The notes under the pieces: generated by a model
What the model was told of the DNA's origin: nothing
Database searches by the model: none
Seen by the model: only the letters and a program-made list of their open reading frames with translations
DNA from: an uncultured Alphaproteobacteria bacterium
GTDB lineage: Bacteria; Pseudomonadota; Alphaproteobacteria; Rs-D84
Assembly (NCBI GenBank): GCA_947367055.1
Contig: CANBCI010000002.1
Span: forward strand, 204,005-268,004
Length of the DNA: 64,000 nt
Direction: 5' to 3'
Translations under genes and position numbers: made by a program
Shown: in pieces, positions 8,626 to 17,145 of the stretch
How positions within the stretch are numbered: the stretch's first letter is position 1
Layout: every line of letters starts with the position of its first letter

Positions 8626-9906
8626 TTATATTGGCAATACAATTCTGACGCGCAGACCGCCCATGTCGCTGTTTTCCAGGAACATTTGCCCGCCGTGGTT
8701 TTCAATTGCCGTCTGTGCAATGGACAGCCCCAACCCCGTTCCGCCGGTTTTTGAACCGCGTGCCGAATCCAGGCGCACAAACGGGCGCATTGCGTCGCGC
8801 TTTTTATCATCCGGAATTCCCGGGCCGTCATCTTCGATTATGACTTCTACCTGCTCTGCGCTGTCAATTTCCGTGATGCGTATTTTCTTTTTAGCAAAAC
8901 GCGACGCATTTTCAATTATGTTTCCAAACGCCCGCGCCAGCGCCATTGGCCGTGCATAAAACTGGGCCGGCGCATCGGGGAAACTGGTCTCGATTTTCTT
9001 GTCCGGTGCCGCGTCGCGCGCAATGCGTATCAGCATAGCGGGCAGTTCAACGCTTTGTTCAATTTCCGGCATTTCGCCACGCGCGAACGATAAATATCCA
9101 TTCACCATTTCCGACATCCGGTCAATGTCACGCAGCAATTCTTTCTGTGTTGCGGCGCCCGTTTCCACCGCCAGGCGCATGCGCGTCAGCGGCGCCTTTA
9201 AGTCATGGCTGACCGCGTTCAGCATGTCTGTGCGTGTGCGGTTGTATCGGTTCAGGCGTTCCTTCATTGTAATCATGGCCGCGGCGGCTTCGCGTATTTC
9301 CTTGGAACCGGTCGGTTCAAAGCCCGGTGCGTCCAGACCGCGCCCAAACTGGTTCGCAGCCTTGGCAATGCGGCGAATACTGCGCGAGTGCAGGATTATA
9401 AACGGTGCGATTAAAATCGACACGATTAAAATCGAACCAACCAACCATATCAAGAACAGTTCCGTGCTGGTTGAATAAATGCGTGACAGTGATGTCGCAA
9501 ATGTTGCAATGCGACCGTCTTTGGTCGGGACATCAACAAACACCAGGTGCTTGCCACGGTCAATATATATTTGTGCCGACCGCTGCAGGCGGCTGGACAA
9601 CTCCCGTGCCAACATTCCGGCCTCGTGCGCCTTGTTGTCATTATGTTTCGGCCGGTTCAGGCGGTCGTTTATCGTCACATTTATTCCGGTTGCGCGTCCC
9701 ATGTCCAGCATTGCATCCGCATCCCCGTTGTCCATGAAATTTGTCATTGTGACAATTTCGCCGGCCATTGTTCGCGCCAAAGTTGCATGAACGCGTTTCC
9801 AGTGATTTCCAAAGAACACATTTGCAATGATAACCTGTGCAATAATCAGCGGAACCAGAACCATTAATATTGTCCGCCATAAGAATTTGCGTGGAATCAA
9901 TCTCAT
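8626..9906 (-). CDS. sensor histidine kinase, EnvZ-like
   Basis: Membrane kinase of 426 residues. Transmembrane helix 1 at about 11-32, periplasmic sensor region to about 148, helix 2 at about 149-172, a HAMP linker, then the dimerisation/phosphoacceptor H box VSHDLKAPLTRMR with His234, N box NIIENASRFA, G1 box DDGPGIPDD and G2 box GTGLGLSI. The layout and H box resemble EnvZ/OmpB-type kinases. Its ATG overlaps the stop of the regulator by four bases (ATGA), so both are made together. The signal sensed cannot be told from sequence; control of envelope or porin genes would be a guess by analogy. Confidence 0.93.
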   Translation of the reverse strand: MRLIPRKFLWRTILMVLVPLIIAQVIIANVFFGNHWKRVHATLARTMAGEIVTMTNFMDNGDADAMLDMGRATGINVTINDRLNRPKHNDNKAHEAGMLARELSSRLQRSAQIYIDRGKHLVFVDVPTKDGRIATFATSLSRIYSTSTELFLIWLVGSILIVSILIAPFIILHSRSIRRIAKAANQFGRGLDAPGFEPTGSKEIREAAAAMITMKERLNRYNRTRTDMLNAVSHDLKAPLTRMRLAVETGAATQKELLRDIDRMSEMVNGYLSFARGEMPEIEQSVELPAMLIRIARDAAPDKKIETSFPDAPAQFYARPMALARAFGNIIENASRFAKKKIRITEIDSAEQVEVIIEDDGPGIPDDKKRDAMRPFVRLDSARGSKTGGTGLGLSIAQTAIENHGGQMFLENSDMGGLRVRIVLPI

Positions 9907-10559
9907 TTTATTACATCCTTTTGTTGTGTGCGCGGACCTAAATCAACCAATTTATAGCCCTGTCCCCGGATTGTTATAATATCCATATTGGATAATACAA
10001 CATTTAATTTGTTGCGCAAGCGTTTTGCGACCATTGGTGTGCTGGGCGCAATGTTGCCGACCGGCATCGTCAGTTTTTGCAGCAGTTTTTTTTCTTCGCC
10101 CGACAGCCCCAGCGCCCGCGGCGCGTCGCCGTTCGCCACGAAAAATTCATCGTCGGTAAAAATCAGACCCGCCGGCATCGGCGAATGGTTAATAACACGT
10201 TTTTGCATGATTTTTTCCAGGCGCAAAACCAATTCGCGCAACTGAAACGGTTTTGATAAATAATCGTCCGCGCCGCCGGACAGTCCGTCTATGGCGTTTT
10301 CCGCCCCCGTCATCGCGGTCAGCATTATTACCGGCGTTGCATTTCCTTGCGCGCGCAATTGCTTTAGAAATGTTAAACCGTCCGTTCCGACCATCATGCG
10401 GTCCAGAACAATCGCGTCAACCGATATTCGTGATAAAATCTGCTGCGCGGTGTCGGCACCGTCGGCGGTTATGGTGTCGAATCCTGCGATGTTCAGGCCC
10501 GTTGCCAATGTCGTTCGCAGCATGTCGTCATCATCAACAATCAATATAATTTTATTCAT
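9903..10559 (-). CDS. response regulator, OmpR-like
   Basis: A 218-residue two-component regulator. The receiver domain (1-120) has the acidic pocket VDDDD near residue 10, phosphoacceptor Asp53 in VLDRMM, the Thr in MLTAMTG and the Lys in SKPF. The C-terminal DNA-binding domain is OmpR-type winged helix, shown by VAKRLRNKLN and the closing IRGQGYKLV, though its first half is shorter and more diverged than usual. Cognate partner of the overlapping kinase gene. Confidence 0.92.
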   Translation of the reverse strand: MNKIILIVDDDDMLRTTLATGLNIAGFDTITADGADTAQQILSRISVDAIVLDRMMVGTDGLTFLKQLRAQGNATPVIMLTAMTGAENAIDGLSGGADDYLSKPFQLRELVLRLEKIMQKRVINHSPMPAGLIFTDDEFFVANGDAPRALGLSGEEKKLLQKLTMPVGNIAPSTPMVAKRLRNKLNVVLSNMDIITIRGQGYKLVDLGPRTQQKDVIK

Positions 10560-10570
10560 CCCGTTCCATT

Positions 10571-10600
10571 AAAAATTCCAAGGCCGAACCTTGGAATTTT
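10571..10600 (-). terminator. intrinsic terminator
   Basis: Long stem AAAATTCCAAGG / CCTTGGAATTTT with a five-base loop, between the 10605 gene and the regulator. It should end the upstream transcript, implying that the two-component pair has its own start or depends on read-through. Confidence 0.85.
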
Positions 10601-10604
10601 ACTT

Positions 10605-11537
10605 TTATTTCTTCAGTGGTTCAACCGCATATTCGCCGGGCTGGATTGTTCGCGTTGCGCCGCCCATGCGCGTGCCGGTGTCTATAATTGTTTCATCAAC
10701 AGATGCGCGGAACTTCATACCGTTGGTTGTGAATTCTGTTTTGAACAACGCGTACCCCGTACCGCCGCCGGTTGTCGGCCCCTGCATCCCCAGGGAATAG
10801 TACCCGCCCAATATGCCGTAATCCAAATCAATGTAATCAATGCTGACCAGCAGTGATACATTGCTTAAACCGTCGCTGGTCATGTTGCAGGTAAATTCGC
10901 GGTTCGATAGTGTCGCCTGGGAATTTATCGGAACCATGATGTCCATAACGGTCGGTTCGCACTTTCTGTCAATGCCGTTCACCAAAAATTCATATGTCAT
11001 TCCAACCGTCGCCTTGGATAGCCCCGTTGAAACATTTACCTGTGAAATAGTTGCCTTGGGTATTTTTATCAGCGCATTGGCGACCCCTGCTCGTACCGGG
11101 AACGAAATGCCGGATTGCAGACAATCGCGTGAAAACGGATCCGCCTCGCATATATAAAGGCGCGAATGTGCATTCATCATGAACATGTTTGCCAAACTGT
11201 TAAACAAGAATGTACGCGTAATGCGGTCGTTCAGGCGCGTGCATCCGAAATTACGGCAAATAATCATCGGACGGTCGGCGAATATTACGCCGGGGTGGCG
11301 GGCCTGCTCTGCATCACGGGCGGCGATTATGTTTTGGTCATAATCCAGACTGTCGGCGCGCTCCATAAATTCTGTTTCCGGAATGAAATTTGGGTCGTCC
11401 GGATACGCATAATATGATTGCACGGGCGTTTCGGTGTATATGGTTTGAAAATCTTCAACCACTATGTCTTCATTCGCCGCATAGGCGGGAATTGCGCATA
11501 AAACCGCGAAAACAGCCGTAAAAATAAATTTAGCCAT
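10605..11537 (-). CDS. exported protein of unknown function
   Basis: A 310-residue protein with a clear signal peptide (MAKFIFTAVFAVLCAIPAYA, cleavage after AYA). The mature part has an acidic N-terminal segment, two close Cys in CRNFGC, further Cys pairs (CEADPFSRDC), then a beta-rich region ending with a glycine-rich stretch (GPTTGGGTGYALF). I do not recognise the family. It is periplasmic or surface located. A clear ribosome site (AAAGG) precedes the ATG. It is transcribed alone: a terminator follows and a divergent gene lies upstream. Confidence 0.75.
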   Translation of the reverse strand: MAKFIFTAVFAVLCAIPAYAANEDIVVEDFQTIYTETPVQSYYAYPDDPNFIPETEFMERADSLDYDQNIIAARDAEQARHPGVIFADRPMIICRNFGCTRLNDRITRTFLFNSLANMFMMNAHSRLYICEADPFSRDCLQSGISFPVRAGVANALIKIPKATISQVNVSTGLSKATVGMTYEFLVNGIDRKCEPTVMDIMVPINSQATLSNREFTCNMTSDGLSNVSLLVSIDYIDLDYGILGGYYSLGMQGPTTGGGTGYALFKTEFTTNGMKFRASVDETIIDTGTRMGGATRTIQPGEYAVEPLKK

Positions 11538-11610
11538 GTCTTGCCTTTCTGTATACTTTCTTAAATCTTAATCCATTTTCGCATATCGTGTCAAAACAAA
11601 AATATTTTTA

Positions 11611-11640
11611 TTGAAAATTGTGTTTCGTTTGTTCTATAAG
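11611..11640 (+). promoter_or_regulatory. promoter of the hydrolase-ruvB-tol operon
   Basis: TTGAAA (11611-11616), 18-base spacer, TATAAG (11635-11640), about 45 bases before the first start codon. Confidence 0.5.
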
Positions 11641-11687
11641 TATTACAGACAAAGATATGAATGATTCAAAAGGAAAGGCTTATTGAC

Positions 11688-12347
11688 ATGGTTGATATTA
11701 TAATTACGGGTGAATCTGGAAAATTACATGCGGTATATCACAAATCGGCCACGCCGTCGGCACCACTGGCGGTGGTGTTGTCCGGCAATCCGCGGCAAAA
11801 GTATCATATGAATGACCGGGTGTCGTATGCCATGTTTCGTGCGTTTATGGACATTGGCTTTTCCGTTGTTCGCTTTAATTACCGCGGCGTGAATGATTCC
11901 GAGGGCGCGGTCGGCACAACGGCGGACAATATGCTGGATATTGCGACCGTAATCGACTGGATTCAAAACCATAACGAAGATAGTGATAAAATTTGGCTCG
12001 CCGGGCATCAGTTGGGTGCATGGTATGTTCTGCAGGCGATGATGCGCCGCCCGGAGGTTTCAGGGTTTGCCCTGGTTTCGCCGGATCCTTCAATATCTGA
12101 TTTTGCATTTTTGTCGCCCCGGCCGAACCGCGGATTGTTGCTGCAGGGTGCGGCGGAACCGGACGATGCAAAGACATTTGCGACGCACCTGACCCAGATT
12201 TTGAAAAAGCAGGCGCAGATAGACCTGGAAACAATTCGGGTTAAAAATGCTGACGCCGCATACAGCACCCCGCCCGACCTGCGCCAGATGTATAATGACC
12301 TAAAGGCCTATGTCGGCCGCGAAAACGCCGAGAGGAAGTTGCTGTAA
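11688..12347 (+). CDS. alpha/beta-hydrolase-fold protein, catalytic Ser replaced
   Basis: A 219-residue protein resembling the short COG2945-type alpha/beta hydrolases ([19 protein letters not shown] at the start, then [31 protein letters not shown]). The nucleophile elbow, normally GxSxG, reads AGHQLGAW, so residue 108 is Gln instead of Ser and the protein is probably not a normal esterase. I moved the start from 11661 to the ATG at 11688 because AAGGAAAGG lies just before it and family members begin here. Its stop overlaps the ruvB ATG by one base, so it heads the operon with ruvB. Confidence 0.82.
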   Translation: MVDIIITGESGKLHAVYHKSATPSAPLAVVLSGNPRQKYHMNDRVSYAMFRAFMDIGFSVVRFNYRGVNDSEGAVGTTADNMLDIATVIDWIQNHNEDSDKIWLAGHQLGAWYVLQAMMRRPEVSGFALVSPDPSISDFAFLSPRPNRGLLLQGAAEPDDAKTFATHLTQILKKQAQIDLETIRVKNADAAYSTPPDLRQMYNDLKAYVGRENAERKLL

Positions 12348-13336
12348 TGAACACAAATGACAGGTTTTTTGATCCGAATATCCCGGATGACATGGCGGCA
12401 TCTATTCGTCCGCGGACGCTAATGGACTTTATCGGGCACGATAGTTTGAAACAAAATCTTTCCGTGTTTATTTCCGGCGCGCGTTCGCGTGGCGAGGCGA
12501 TGGATCATGTTCTGTTATACGGGCCGCCGGGGTTGGGGAAAACGACACTGGCACACATCGTTGCAAATGAACTGGGGACGAATTTCCGTGCGACGGCGGC
12601 GCCCATGTTGACCAAGCAAGGCGACCTGGCGGCGATTTTAACGGCGCTGGAACCGATGGATGTGCTGTTTATTGATGAAATTCATCGTTTGCCAACCGCG
12701 ATAGAGGAAGTGCTCTATTCCGCAATGGAAGATTTCAAGCTGGACATCATGCTGGGCGAAGGGCCAAGTGCGAAAAGCGTTCGCATAGATTTGCCGCCAT
12801 TTACCTTGGTTGGCGCCACGACGCGAACAGGATTGCTGTCAAATCCGTTGCGCGACCGATTTGGTATTGATTTACGCCTGTCGTTCTATTCACCCGAAGA
12901 TTTGGCGCGCATTATTCAACGCAGTGCCCAGATTCTGGGGACACCGATTGATGCGGCGGGTGCGCTGATGTTGGCCAAAAGTGCGCGCGGCACGCCGCGT
13001 ATTGCAAACCGGTTGTTAAAACGGGCGCGTGACTTTGCCGCGGCGCTGAATAAAAATGAAATATCGGCTGATACGATAAAAACCACACTTTGTCAGTTGC
13101 ATATTGATGAATGCGGATTGGATGAAATTGACCGCGAATATATGTCTACAATTGTGCGCCATTATGCGGGCGGCCCGGTCGGAATTGAAAACCTGGGGGC
13201 GGCATTGTCCGAACCGGTTGACACAATCGAAGATGTAATTGAACCGTATCTGATGCAGCTGGGCTTTGTTCAGCGCACACCGCGCGGGCGCATTATAACG
13301 GATGCGGGATACAGACATTTAGGCCTGGAAAAATGA
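12347..13336 (+). CDS. ruvB: Holliday junction branch migration ATPase RuvB
   Basis: AAA+ motor that drives branch migration with RuvA. The 329 residues have the N-terminal [18 protein letters not shown], Walker [13 protein letters not shown], Walker [10 protein letters not shown], sensor 1 GATTRTG with arginine finger region [11 protein letters not shown], and the C-terminal winged-helix segment ending YRHLGL. No ruvA or ruvC is next to it. Overlaps its neighbours on both sides, so it is within an operon. Confidence 0.97.
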   Translation: MNTNDRFFDPNIPDDMAASIRPRTLMDFIGHDSLKQNLSVFISGARSRGEAMDHVLLYGPPGLGKTTLAHIVANELGTNFRATAAPMLTKQGDLAAILTALEPMDVLFIDEIHRLPTAIEEVLYSAMEDFKLDIMLGEGPSAKSVRIDLPPFTLVGATTRTGLLSNPLRDRFGIDLRLSFYSPEDLARIIQRSAQILGTPIDAAGALMLAKSARGTPRIANRLLKRARDFAAALNKNEISADTIKTTLCQLHIDECGLDEIDREYMSTIVRHYAGGPVGIENLGAALSEPVDTIEDVIEPYLMQLGFVQRTPRGRIITDAGYRHLGLEK

Positions 13337-13782
13337 ACGCGGACAAAATAATCGCCTTTTACAAGCGTCAGCGCGCCGAGCATGTTGCCGCCGTCAACCG
13401 GTATGCGGCGAAAATCGGGCGGTCTTTTCCGGCGCACGATGCGGACATGTTTGTGGAACCAATGTTATCCAGAATCGCGCGTTTAAAGTGGTGCCAGTGG
13501 CATCATTTGAATACACACCCGCGTATGATTCAGGCTGGGGCCGCCGCAACCGGTACGCATCGACGTTCAAATCCGCATCATCCGGAATATTGGGAACGTG
13601 TGTCCGACATGACGGTGGATGCAATCGCGGAAATGTGTTGCGACTGGTGCGCGGTAAATACCGGCCGCGGCAAGTACCCGACGCCGATGGATTTTTATAA
13701 AAACAGCGCCCTGCCCAAATACAAGTTCACCAAGGAACAGCAGGCGTTGATAGAGGAACTGATTACAAAAATCATGGAATAA
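13333..13782 (+). CDS. unknown protein, possibly DUF5662-like
   Basis: A 149-residue soluble protein, starting in an ATGA overlap with ruvB. It is rich in His and Trp, with [14 protein letters not shown] and [16 protein letters not shown], then MCCDWCAVN. The NPHHPEYW run resembles what I recall of the DUF5662 family, and such His/Asp patterns often bind metal, but I could not verify it. The translational coupling to ruvB and ybgC says only that it is co-expressed. Confidence 0.72.
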   Translation: MNADKIIAFYKRQRAEHVAAVNRYAAKIGRSFPAHDADMFVEPMLSRIARLKWCQWHHLNTHPRMIQAGAAATGTHRRSNPHHPEYWERVSDMTVDAIAEMCCDWCAVNTGRGKYPTPMDFYKNSALPKYKFTKEQQALIEELITKIME

Positions 13783-13788
13783 TGAATC

Positions 13789-14163
13789 ATGGCAACACAT
13801 AACTTTCCATTTTCAATCGCGTATGCGGACACTGATGCCGGCGGCATTGTGTACCACGGCCGGTACATTGAAATCGCGGAACGGGCGCGCATGAATTGGC
13901 TGCGCGGGTTTGCGCATGTCGGCGACGATGTGGGGTTTGTCGTACGGGAACTTGCCGTGCGCTATATCGCGCCGTTAAAGCTGGGGGATGATTTTATTGT
14001 GGAATCCGATATTACCAAGGTTGGCGCGGCATCGATTGATATTGCGCAAAAGTTTGTAAAAGACGGCGTGGTTTGTGCTATAATAACACTTACCGCCGCA
14101 TATATCGGTGCGGATATGCGTCCAAAACGCATACCGGATGAGATTGCCGCACGATTAGCATAA
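13789..14163 (+). CDS. ybgC: acyl-CoA thioesterase YbgC
   Basis: Hot-dog-fold thioesterase of 124 residues, the usual companion of tolQRA. The active-site segment YADTDAGGIVYHGRYIEIAERAR carries the Asp and the surrounding conserved residues of the 4-hydroxybenzoyl-CoA thioesterase group. It acts on acyl-CoA or acyl-ACP in the cytoplasm and has been linked to phospholipid metabolism. Lies six bases after the previous gene and directly before tolQ. Confidence 0.92.
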   Translation: MATHNFPFSIAYADTDAGGIVYHGRYIEIAERARMNWLRGFAHVGDDVGFVVRELAVRYIAPLKLGDDFIVESDITKVGAASIDIAQKFVKDGVVCAIITLTAAYIGADMRPKRIPDEIAARLA

Positions 14164-14190
14164 AAATTAAAAAGAAAAAGGAAAGAAAAA

Positions 14191-14706
14191 ATGGGAAATA
14201 GTTTTTCACTGTTGAATTTATTTACAGGCGATATAATGACCTTGTTTATATCGCTGGTTCTGGTGGCGTTCAGTGTAATGACCTGGGCAATAATAATTGA
14301 AAAAATTCGTCTGTGGCGTTTTCAGAAGCGAAATCCAGTTTCAATAAAATCGGGCGATAATCTGGCGACGGCGGTGGAAAAACTGGTCCGGCCGTTTGAC
14401 CGTAATTTGTGGTTTTTATCAATGGTTTCGTATGTGGCGCCGTTTATCGGGCTGTTTGGGACGATATGGGGCGTTATGGATTCGTTTGCGGCAATCGGCG
14501 TGAACCAGTCTGTTTCAATCGGCGTTATTGCACCGGGGCTCGCAACGGCACTGGGGACGACGGCGTTGGGGTTGATTGCGGCAATTCCGGCGGCCATTGC
14601 ATACCAGTATTTTGCCCGCCGCGCGGATGACCTGTTTGACAGACTGGACGAGGCACGTCGGGAAATGGCGGCAAACAACAAAAACAAAAAAACGGCGGGG
14701 AAATAA
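14191..14706 (+). CDS. tolQ: TolQ proton-channel subunit
   Basis: Inner-membrane motor subunit of the Tol system, MotA/TolQ/ExbB family. The 171 residues hold an N-terminal helix (FISLVLVAFSVMTWAIIIEKI), a short cytoplasmic segment, and two helices containing APFIGLFGTIWGVMDSF and IAPGLATALGTTALGL. It is about 50-60 residues shorter than typical TolQ, with a reduced cytoplasmic loop. AAGGAAAG precedes the ATG. Confidence 0.92.
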   Translation: MGNSFSLLNLFTGDIMTLFISLVLVAFSVMTWAIIIEKIRLWRFQKRNPVSIKSGDNLATAVEKLVRPFDRNLWFLSMVSYVAPFIGLFGTIWGVMDSFAAIGVNQSVSIGVIAPGLATALGTTALGLIAAIPAAIAYQYFARRADDLFDRLDEARREMAANNKNKKTAGK

Positions 14707-14708
14707 AA

Positions 14709-15110
14709 ATGTCACGCATCAGACGCAGATCTACGGACGCCAGCATTTCTTTGACACCAATGATTGATATTATGACGGTGTTGTTGGCGGTGTTTATGGT
14801 GACGACCCCAATGATGACAAACGGCATAGATTTGGATTTGCCGCGTGCGGGTAATTCCGTTTTAACTGGAAACGACCACGCAATCCAGGTCAGTGTTGAC
14901 GCGGCCGGCCGTTATTATGTCGCGGATACGCAGTTAAAGATTGACGATGTTGTTCGTCGTGCGGTTGCAATGCGCGGGGAAAATCCGCAATTGACGATTG
15001 TGATAAACGGCGACGCGTCGGCGGATTACGGTGCGGTAATGGCGGTTATGGGTAAATTAAAGGACGCCGGATTTCAGCGCGTCGGATTGCGTACACGCAC
15101 CGGGAATTAA
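14709..15110 (+). CDS. tolR: TolR, ExbD/TolR family
   Basis: A 133-residue partner of TolQ. One N-terminal transmembrane helix contains the proton-carrying Asp in TPMIDIMTVLLAVFMVTTP, followed by a periplasmic domain (DLPRAG near its start, TIVINGDASADYGAVMAVMGKLKDAG at its end). Starts two bases after tolQ. Confidence 0.93.
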   Translation: MSRIRRRSTDASISLTPMIDIMTVLLAVFMVTTPMMTNGIDLDLPRAGNSVLTGNDHAIQVSVDAAGRYYVADTQLKIDDVVRRAVAMRGENPQLTIVINGDASADYGAVMAVMGKLKDAGFQRVGLRTRTGN

Positions 15111-15113
15111 AGC

Positions 15114-15869
15114 ATGGGAAAGTGGAATCAATTTTCATCGGAAAATTTGCTGATGTCGGTGGGCGGGCACCTGGTGTTGGCGGCGATTTTGGTGACATCG
15201 TTTTCACTGGTGATTAATCGTGCGCAATTGGTCGCGCCGGACCGCATTGAAATAATGGAACTGGATTTGAATTCGGTGCGCGTTCGTGGTGATGAAACCG
15301 TGTTGTATAATACAGATGTGCCCAGGGACCAAGAGGCGCCAAAGCATCAAAAGCCCGAACCCGCCCCCGATGCGGCAAAGCCGGATGCCGAGTCCCCGCA
15401 GCAGATAGAGGCCCCGTCACTCGTCACCGACGCACCGGATGCAGAGTCAAAGAAACCGACCCCGGCCCCGGAACATGAAAAAAAGCCGGATACGCCCGCG
15501 CCAAAGAAAAAGACGGTTGTTCGTGTAAAGCGCGATGTTGTGTCGCTGGACCGGACATTGACGGTATCCGTGGTGGATGCACTGCGCGTTGCGATGACGC
15601 GTTGCTGGGTTATTGATACGACGCGCCCGGATATTTCTGATATTCGCGCAGTTGCGCATTTAACGATGCGCCCGAACGGCACTGTGCGTGATGTATGGTT
15701 TGAATCCGCGGCGCGTGAACAGACCGACCCGGCGTTTGCGTATGTGCTGGGGACGATACGCGCCGCTATAAATACATGCCAGCCGTTTAAAATGCTGCCG
15801 CGTGGCGAATTTGACAAGTGGGAAAAAATACAACTTACCTTTTATCCCACCCAGGGCAAGGTTATGTAG
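15114..15869 (+). CDS. tolA: TolA/TonB-like protein
   Basis: A 251-residue protein with a single N-terminal membrane helix (VGGHLVLAAILVTSFSLVI), a Pro/Glu/Lys/Ala-rich middle (about 75-145) and a C-terminal TolA/TonB-like domain (VDALRVAMTRCWV... FKMLPRGEFDKWEKIQLTF). Position after tolQR and domain order make it TolA, linking the inner-membrane motor to the outer membrane. It is short for TolA; no long helical spacer is present. tolB and pal do not follow: the operon ends here. Confidence 0.85.
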   Translation: MGKWNQFSSENLLMSVGGHLVLAAILVTSFSLVINRAQLVAPDRIEIMELDLNSVRVRGDETVLYNTDVPRDQEAPKHQKPEPAPDAAKPDAESPQQIEAPSLVTDAPDAESKKPTPAPEHEKKPDTPAPKKKTVVRVKRDVVSLDRTLTVSVVDALRVAMTRCWVIDTTRPDISDIRAVAHLTMRPNGTVRDVWFESAAREQTDPAFAYVLGTIRAAINTCQPFKMLPRGEFDKWEKIQLTFYPTQGKVM

Positions 15870-15939
15870 TCAAATTGCGGGTGGCGAATATTTTTGCCAC
15901 TTTGAACATTGTAAGAATGTGTTTCATATTTATTTTTTC

Positions 15940-15974
15940 TTGACATAAAAATTATTTAGTGTATCTTTATACAC
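15940..15974 (+). promoter_or_regulatory. promoter with overlapping palindrome, likely operator
   Basis: TTGACA (15940-15945), 16-base spacer, TATCTT (15962-15967). A perfect inverted repeat GTGTAT-CTTT-ATACAC (15959-15974) covers the -10 region and would suit a dimeric repressor. It drives the small ORF at 16007. Confidence 0.55.
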
Positions 15975-16006
15975 AAAGATAATAACTTGGGCAAAGGAGG
16001 TGTAAA

Positions 16007-16189
16007 ATGGACAGCAAAAGAAATTTAGATAGCAAGAAGTGGCGTGAAATAATGCGCTTGGTGGCACTTGGTGCATGTAATTTATCCTGTGTAAATTATG
16101 GTTTCGTGGCACTTGTAGACGGCAAAGCTGACAGTTTTGCACTTAACTCTGCGGCGTTTCTTAGTTACTATGTTTGCTATTTGTATTGA
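16007..16189 (+). CDS. small protein of unknown function (60 aa)
   Basis: A 60-residue ORF with a very strong ribosome site (AAAGGAGGTG) nine or fewer bases before the ATG, its own promoter and an operator-like palindrome. The protein starts charged and basic (MDSKRNLDSKKWREIM), then becomes hydrophobic with two Cys (LVALGACNLSCVNYGFVALV), ending in an aromatic tail (YYVCYLY). It could be a small membrane peptide. Coding status is inferred from the initiation signals, not from homology. Confidence 0.6.
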   Translation: MDSKRNLDSKKWREIMRLVALGACNLSCVNYGFVALVDGKADSFALNSAAFLSYYVCYLY

Positions 16190-16217
16190 GATTAATCGTA
16201 TTAAGGAAATTTCTAAA

Positions 16218-16331
16218 ATGCAGAAGAAATTTTGCGAACATCGTGAGAAACATGCGCAAGCCTTGCAAAATAAACTAAAAGAAGCGCAATTGCAAATACA
16301 GCAAATGAAACAATTGCAAAATCAGCGCTAG
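16218..16331 (+). CDS. very small coiled-coil-like protein (37 aa)
   Basis: Begins at an ATG with AAGGA ten bases upstream, just after the 16007 ORF. The 37 residues are almost all helix formers (KFCEHREKHAQALQNKLKE, then Gln-rich), as in a short coiled coil. The ORF track extends it upstream to 16137 through a TTG without a ribosome site; an ATG at 16170 is another option. Probably co-transcribed with 16007 and ended by the terminator at 16353. Confidence 0.45.
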   Translation: MQKKFCEHREKHAQALQNKLKEAQLQIQQMKQLQNQR

Positions 16332-16352
16332 GTATTGCGCTTTCCATGATAA

Positions 16353-16377
16353 AAAATCCGGCGATGCCGGATTTTAA
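16353..16377. terminator. bidirectional intrinsic terminator
   Basis: Stem AAAATCCGGC / GCCGGATTTT with a GAT loop, between the small ORFs and the convergent gene at 16379. Confidence 0.8.
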
Positions 16378-16378
16378 T

Positions 16379-16630
16379 TTATCTGTTGTATTGCTTTATA
16401 TTTTTAACAACACTTTTTAATTGTTTTTGTTGTTGCAGATAAGATTTGCGAACTTCGTCAATTTGATTTATTTTTTCGCGGTTCATCGCATCTTCGCGCA
16501 TCATTTCCGTCCGCATCCACATGCCGGCACAAATTGCCATGGCGCCCGCCAACGTCGCTACCAGCAGATAGTTCGTCAATGCCCGGTTCCGCAAGTTACG
16601 TTCGTTCATTTGATTATTGTTTTGTTGCAT
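16379..16630 (-). CDS. small membrane protein of unknown function (83 aa)
   Basis: Polar Asn/Gln/Arg-rich N-terminus, one transmembrane helix (NYLLVATLAGAMAICAGMW), and a charged helical C-terminal part likely to form a coiled coil (EKINQIDEVRKSYLQQQKQL). AGAGGTGA precedes the ATG. Layout is that of a small single-pass inner-membrane protein; family not recognised. Confidence 0.65.
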   Translation of the reverse strand: MQQNNNQMNERNLRNRALTNYLLVATLAGAMAICAGMWMRTEMMREDAMNREKINQIDEVRKSYLQQQKQLKSVVKNIKQYNR

Positions 16631-16691
16631 GTGTCACCTCTTGGTATAACCGTTTTAATTATTGCCCGAAATAAAGAAATAGTCAAATAAA

Positions 16692-16712
16692 AACCGTCCC
16701 CGCAGGGACGGT
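16692..16712 (-). terminator. rnpB terminator
   Basis: Minus strand: CCGTCCC-TGCG-GGGACGG followed by TTTTTA, directly after the RNase P RNA. Confidence 0.85.
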
Positions 16713-17055
16713 GTGCAGATGCGCGATAAGCCGGATTCTGTTCTGCCCATGGCCCGTGTTTCACCACCACCCATGGGTAGCGAGCATAATTAATCTGCAT
16801 ACCATGTTGCCATGATACGTCAAGCCTTCTACCCGTTCCTAAACTGGGACCCGTTAACGGAACCTATTTGAAGTTGCTGCGCGTAGAGATTGCCCGTTTC
16901 ACTCGAATTAAATCGTTTCGTCACTGTTGCTCTAATCGTCGGGTTGCCCCGCCCGGCCGTTAGCCGGTACGCCGTCCCATGCAGTCCGGACTTTCCTCCG
17001 CATCCCTGTTACCGGGCGCGGCTATGCTCTGCCCATCTTGCGGACTATATCCTAG
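16712..17055 (-). ncRNA. rnpB: RNase P RNA (class A)
   Basis: On the minus strand the conserved core elements appear in order: GAGGAAAGTCCGGACT near the 5' end, AGAGCAACAGTGACGAAACG, GAGTGAAACGGGCAA, and near the 3' end ACAGAATCCGGCTTATCGCGC. Length about 340 nt, ended by a terminator. It is the catalytic RNA that matures tRNA 5' ends. Exact ends are estimated. The ORFs reported across this region are spurious. Confidence 0.95.
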
Positions 17056-17088
17056 CATTTATTTGTGCAAATTCAATAGATTTTTTGC

Positions 17089-17117
17089 TTGTCCCAATCG
17101 ACACTTTCAGGTAAAAT
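17089..17117 (+). promoter_or_regulatory. promoter of the 17146 gene
   Basis: TTGTCC (17089-17094), 17-base spacer, TAAAAT (17112-17117), about 29 bases before the start codon; the ORF-track start at 17089 falls inside it. Confidence 0.5.
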
Positions 17118-17145
17118 CTATATCAGAGAAAAGAAAGTGGGGAAA

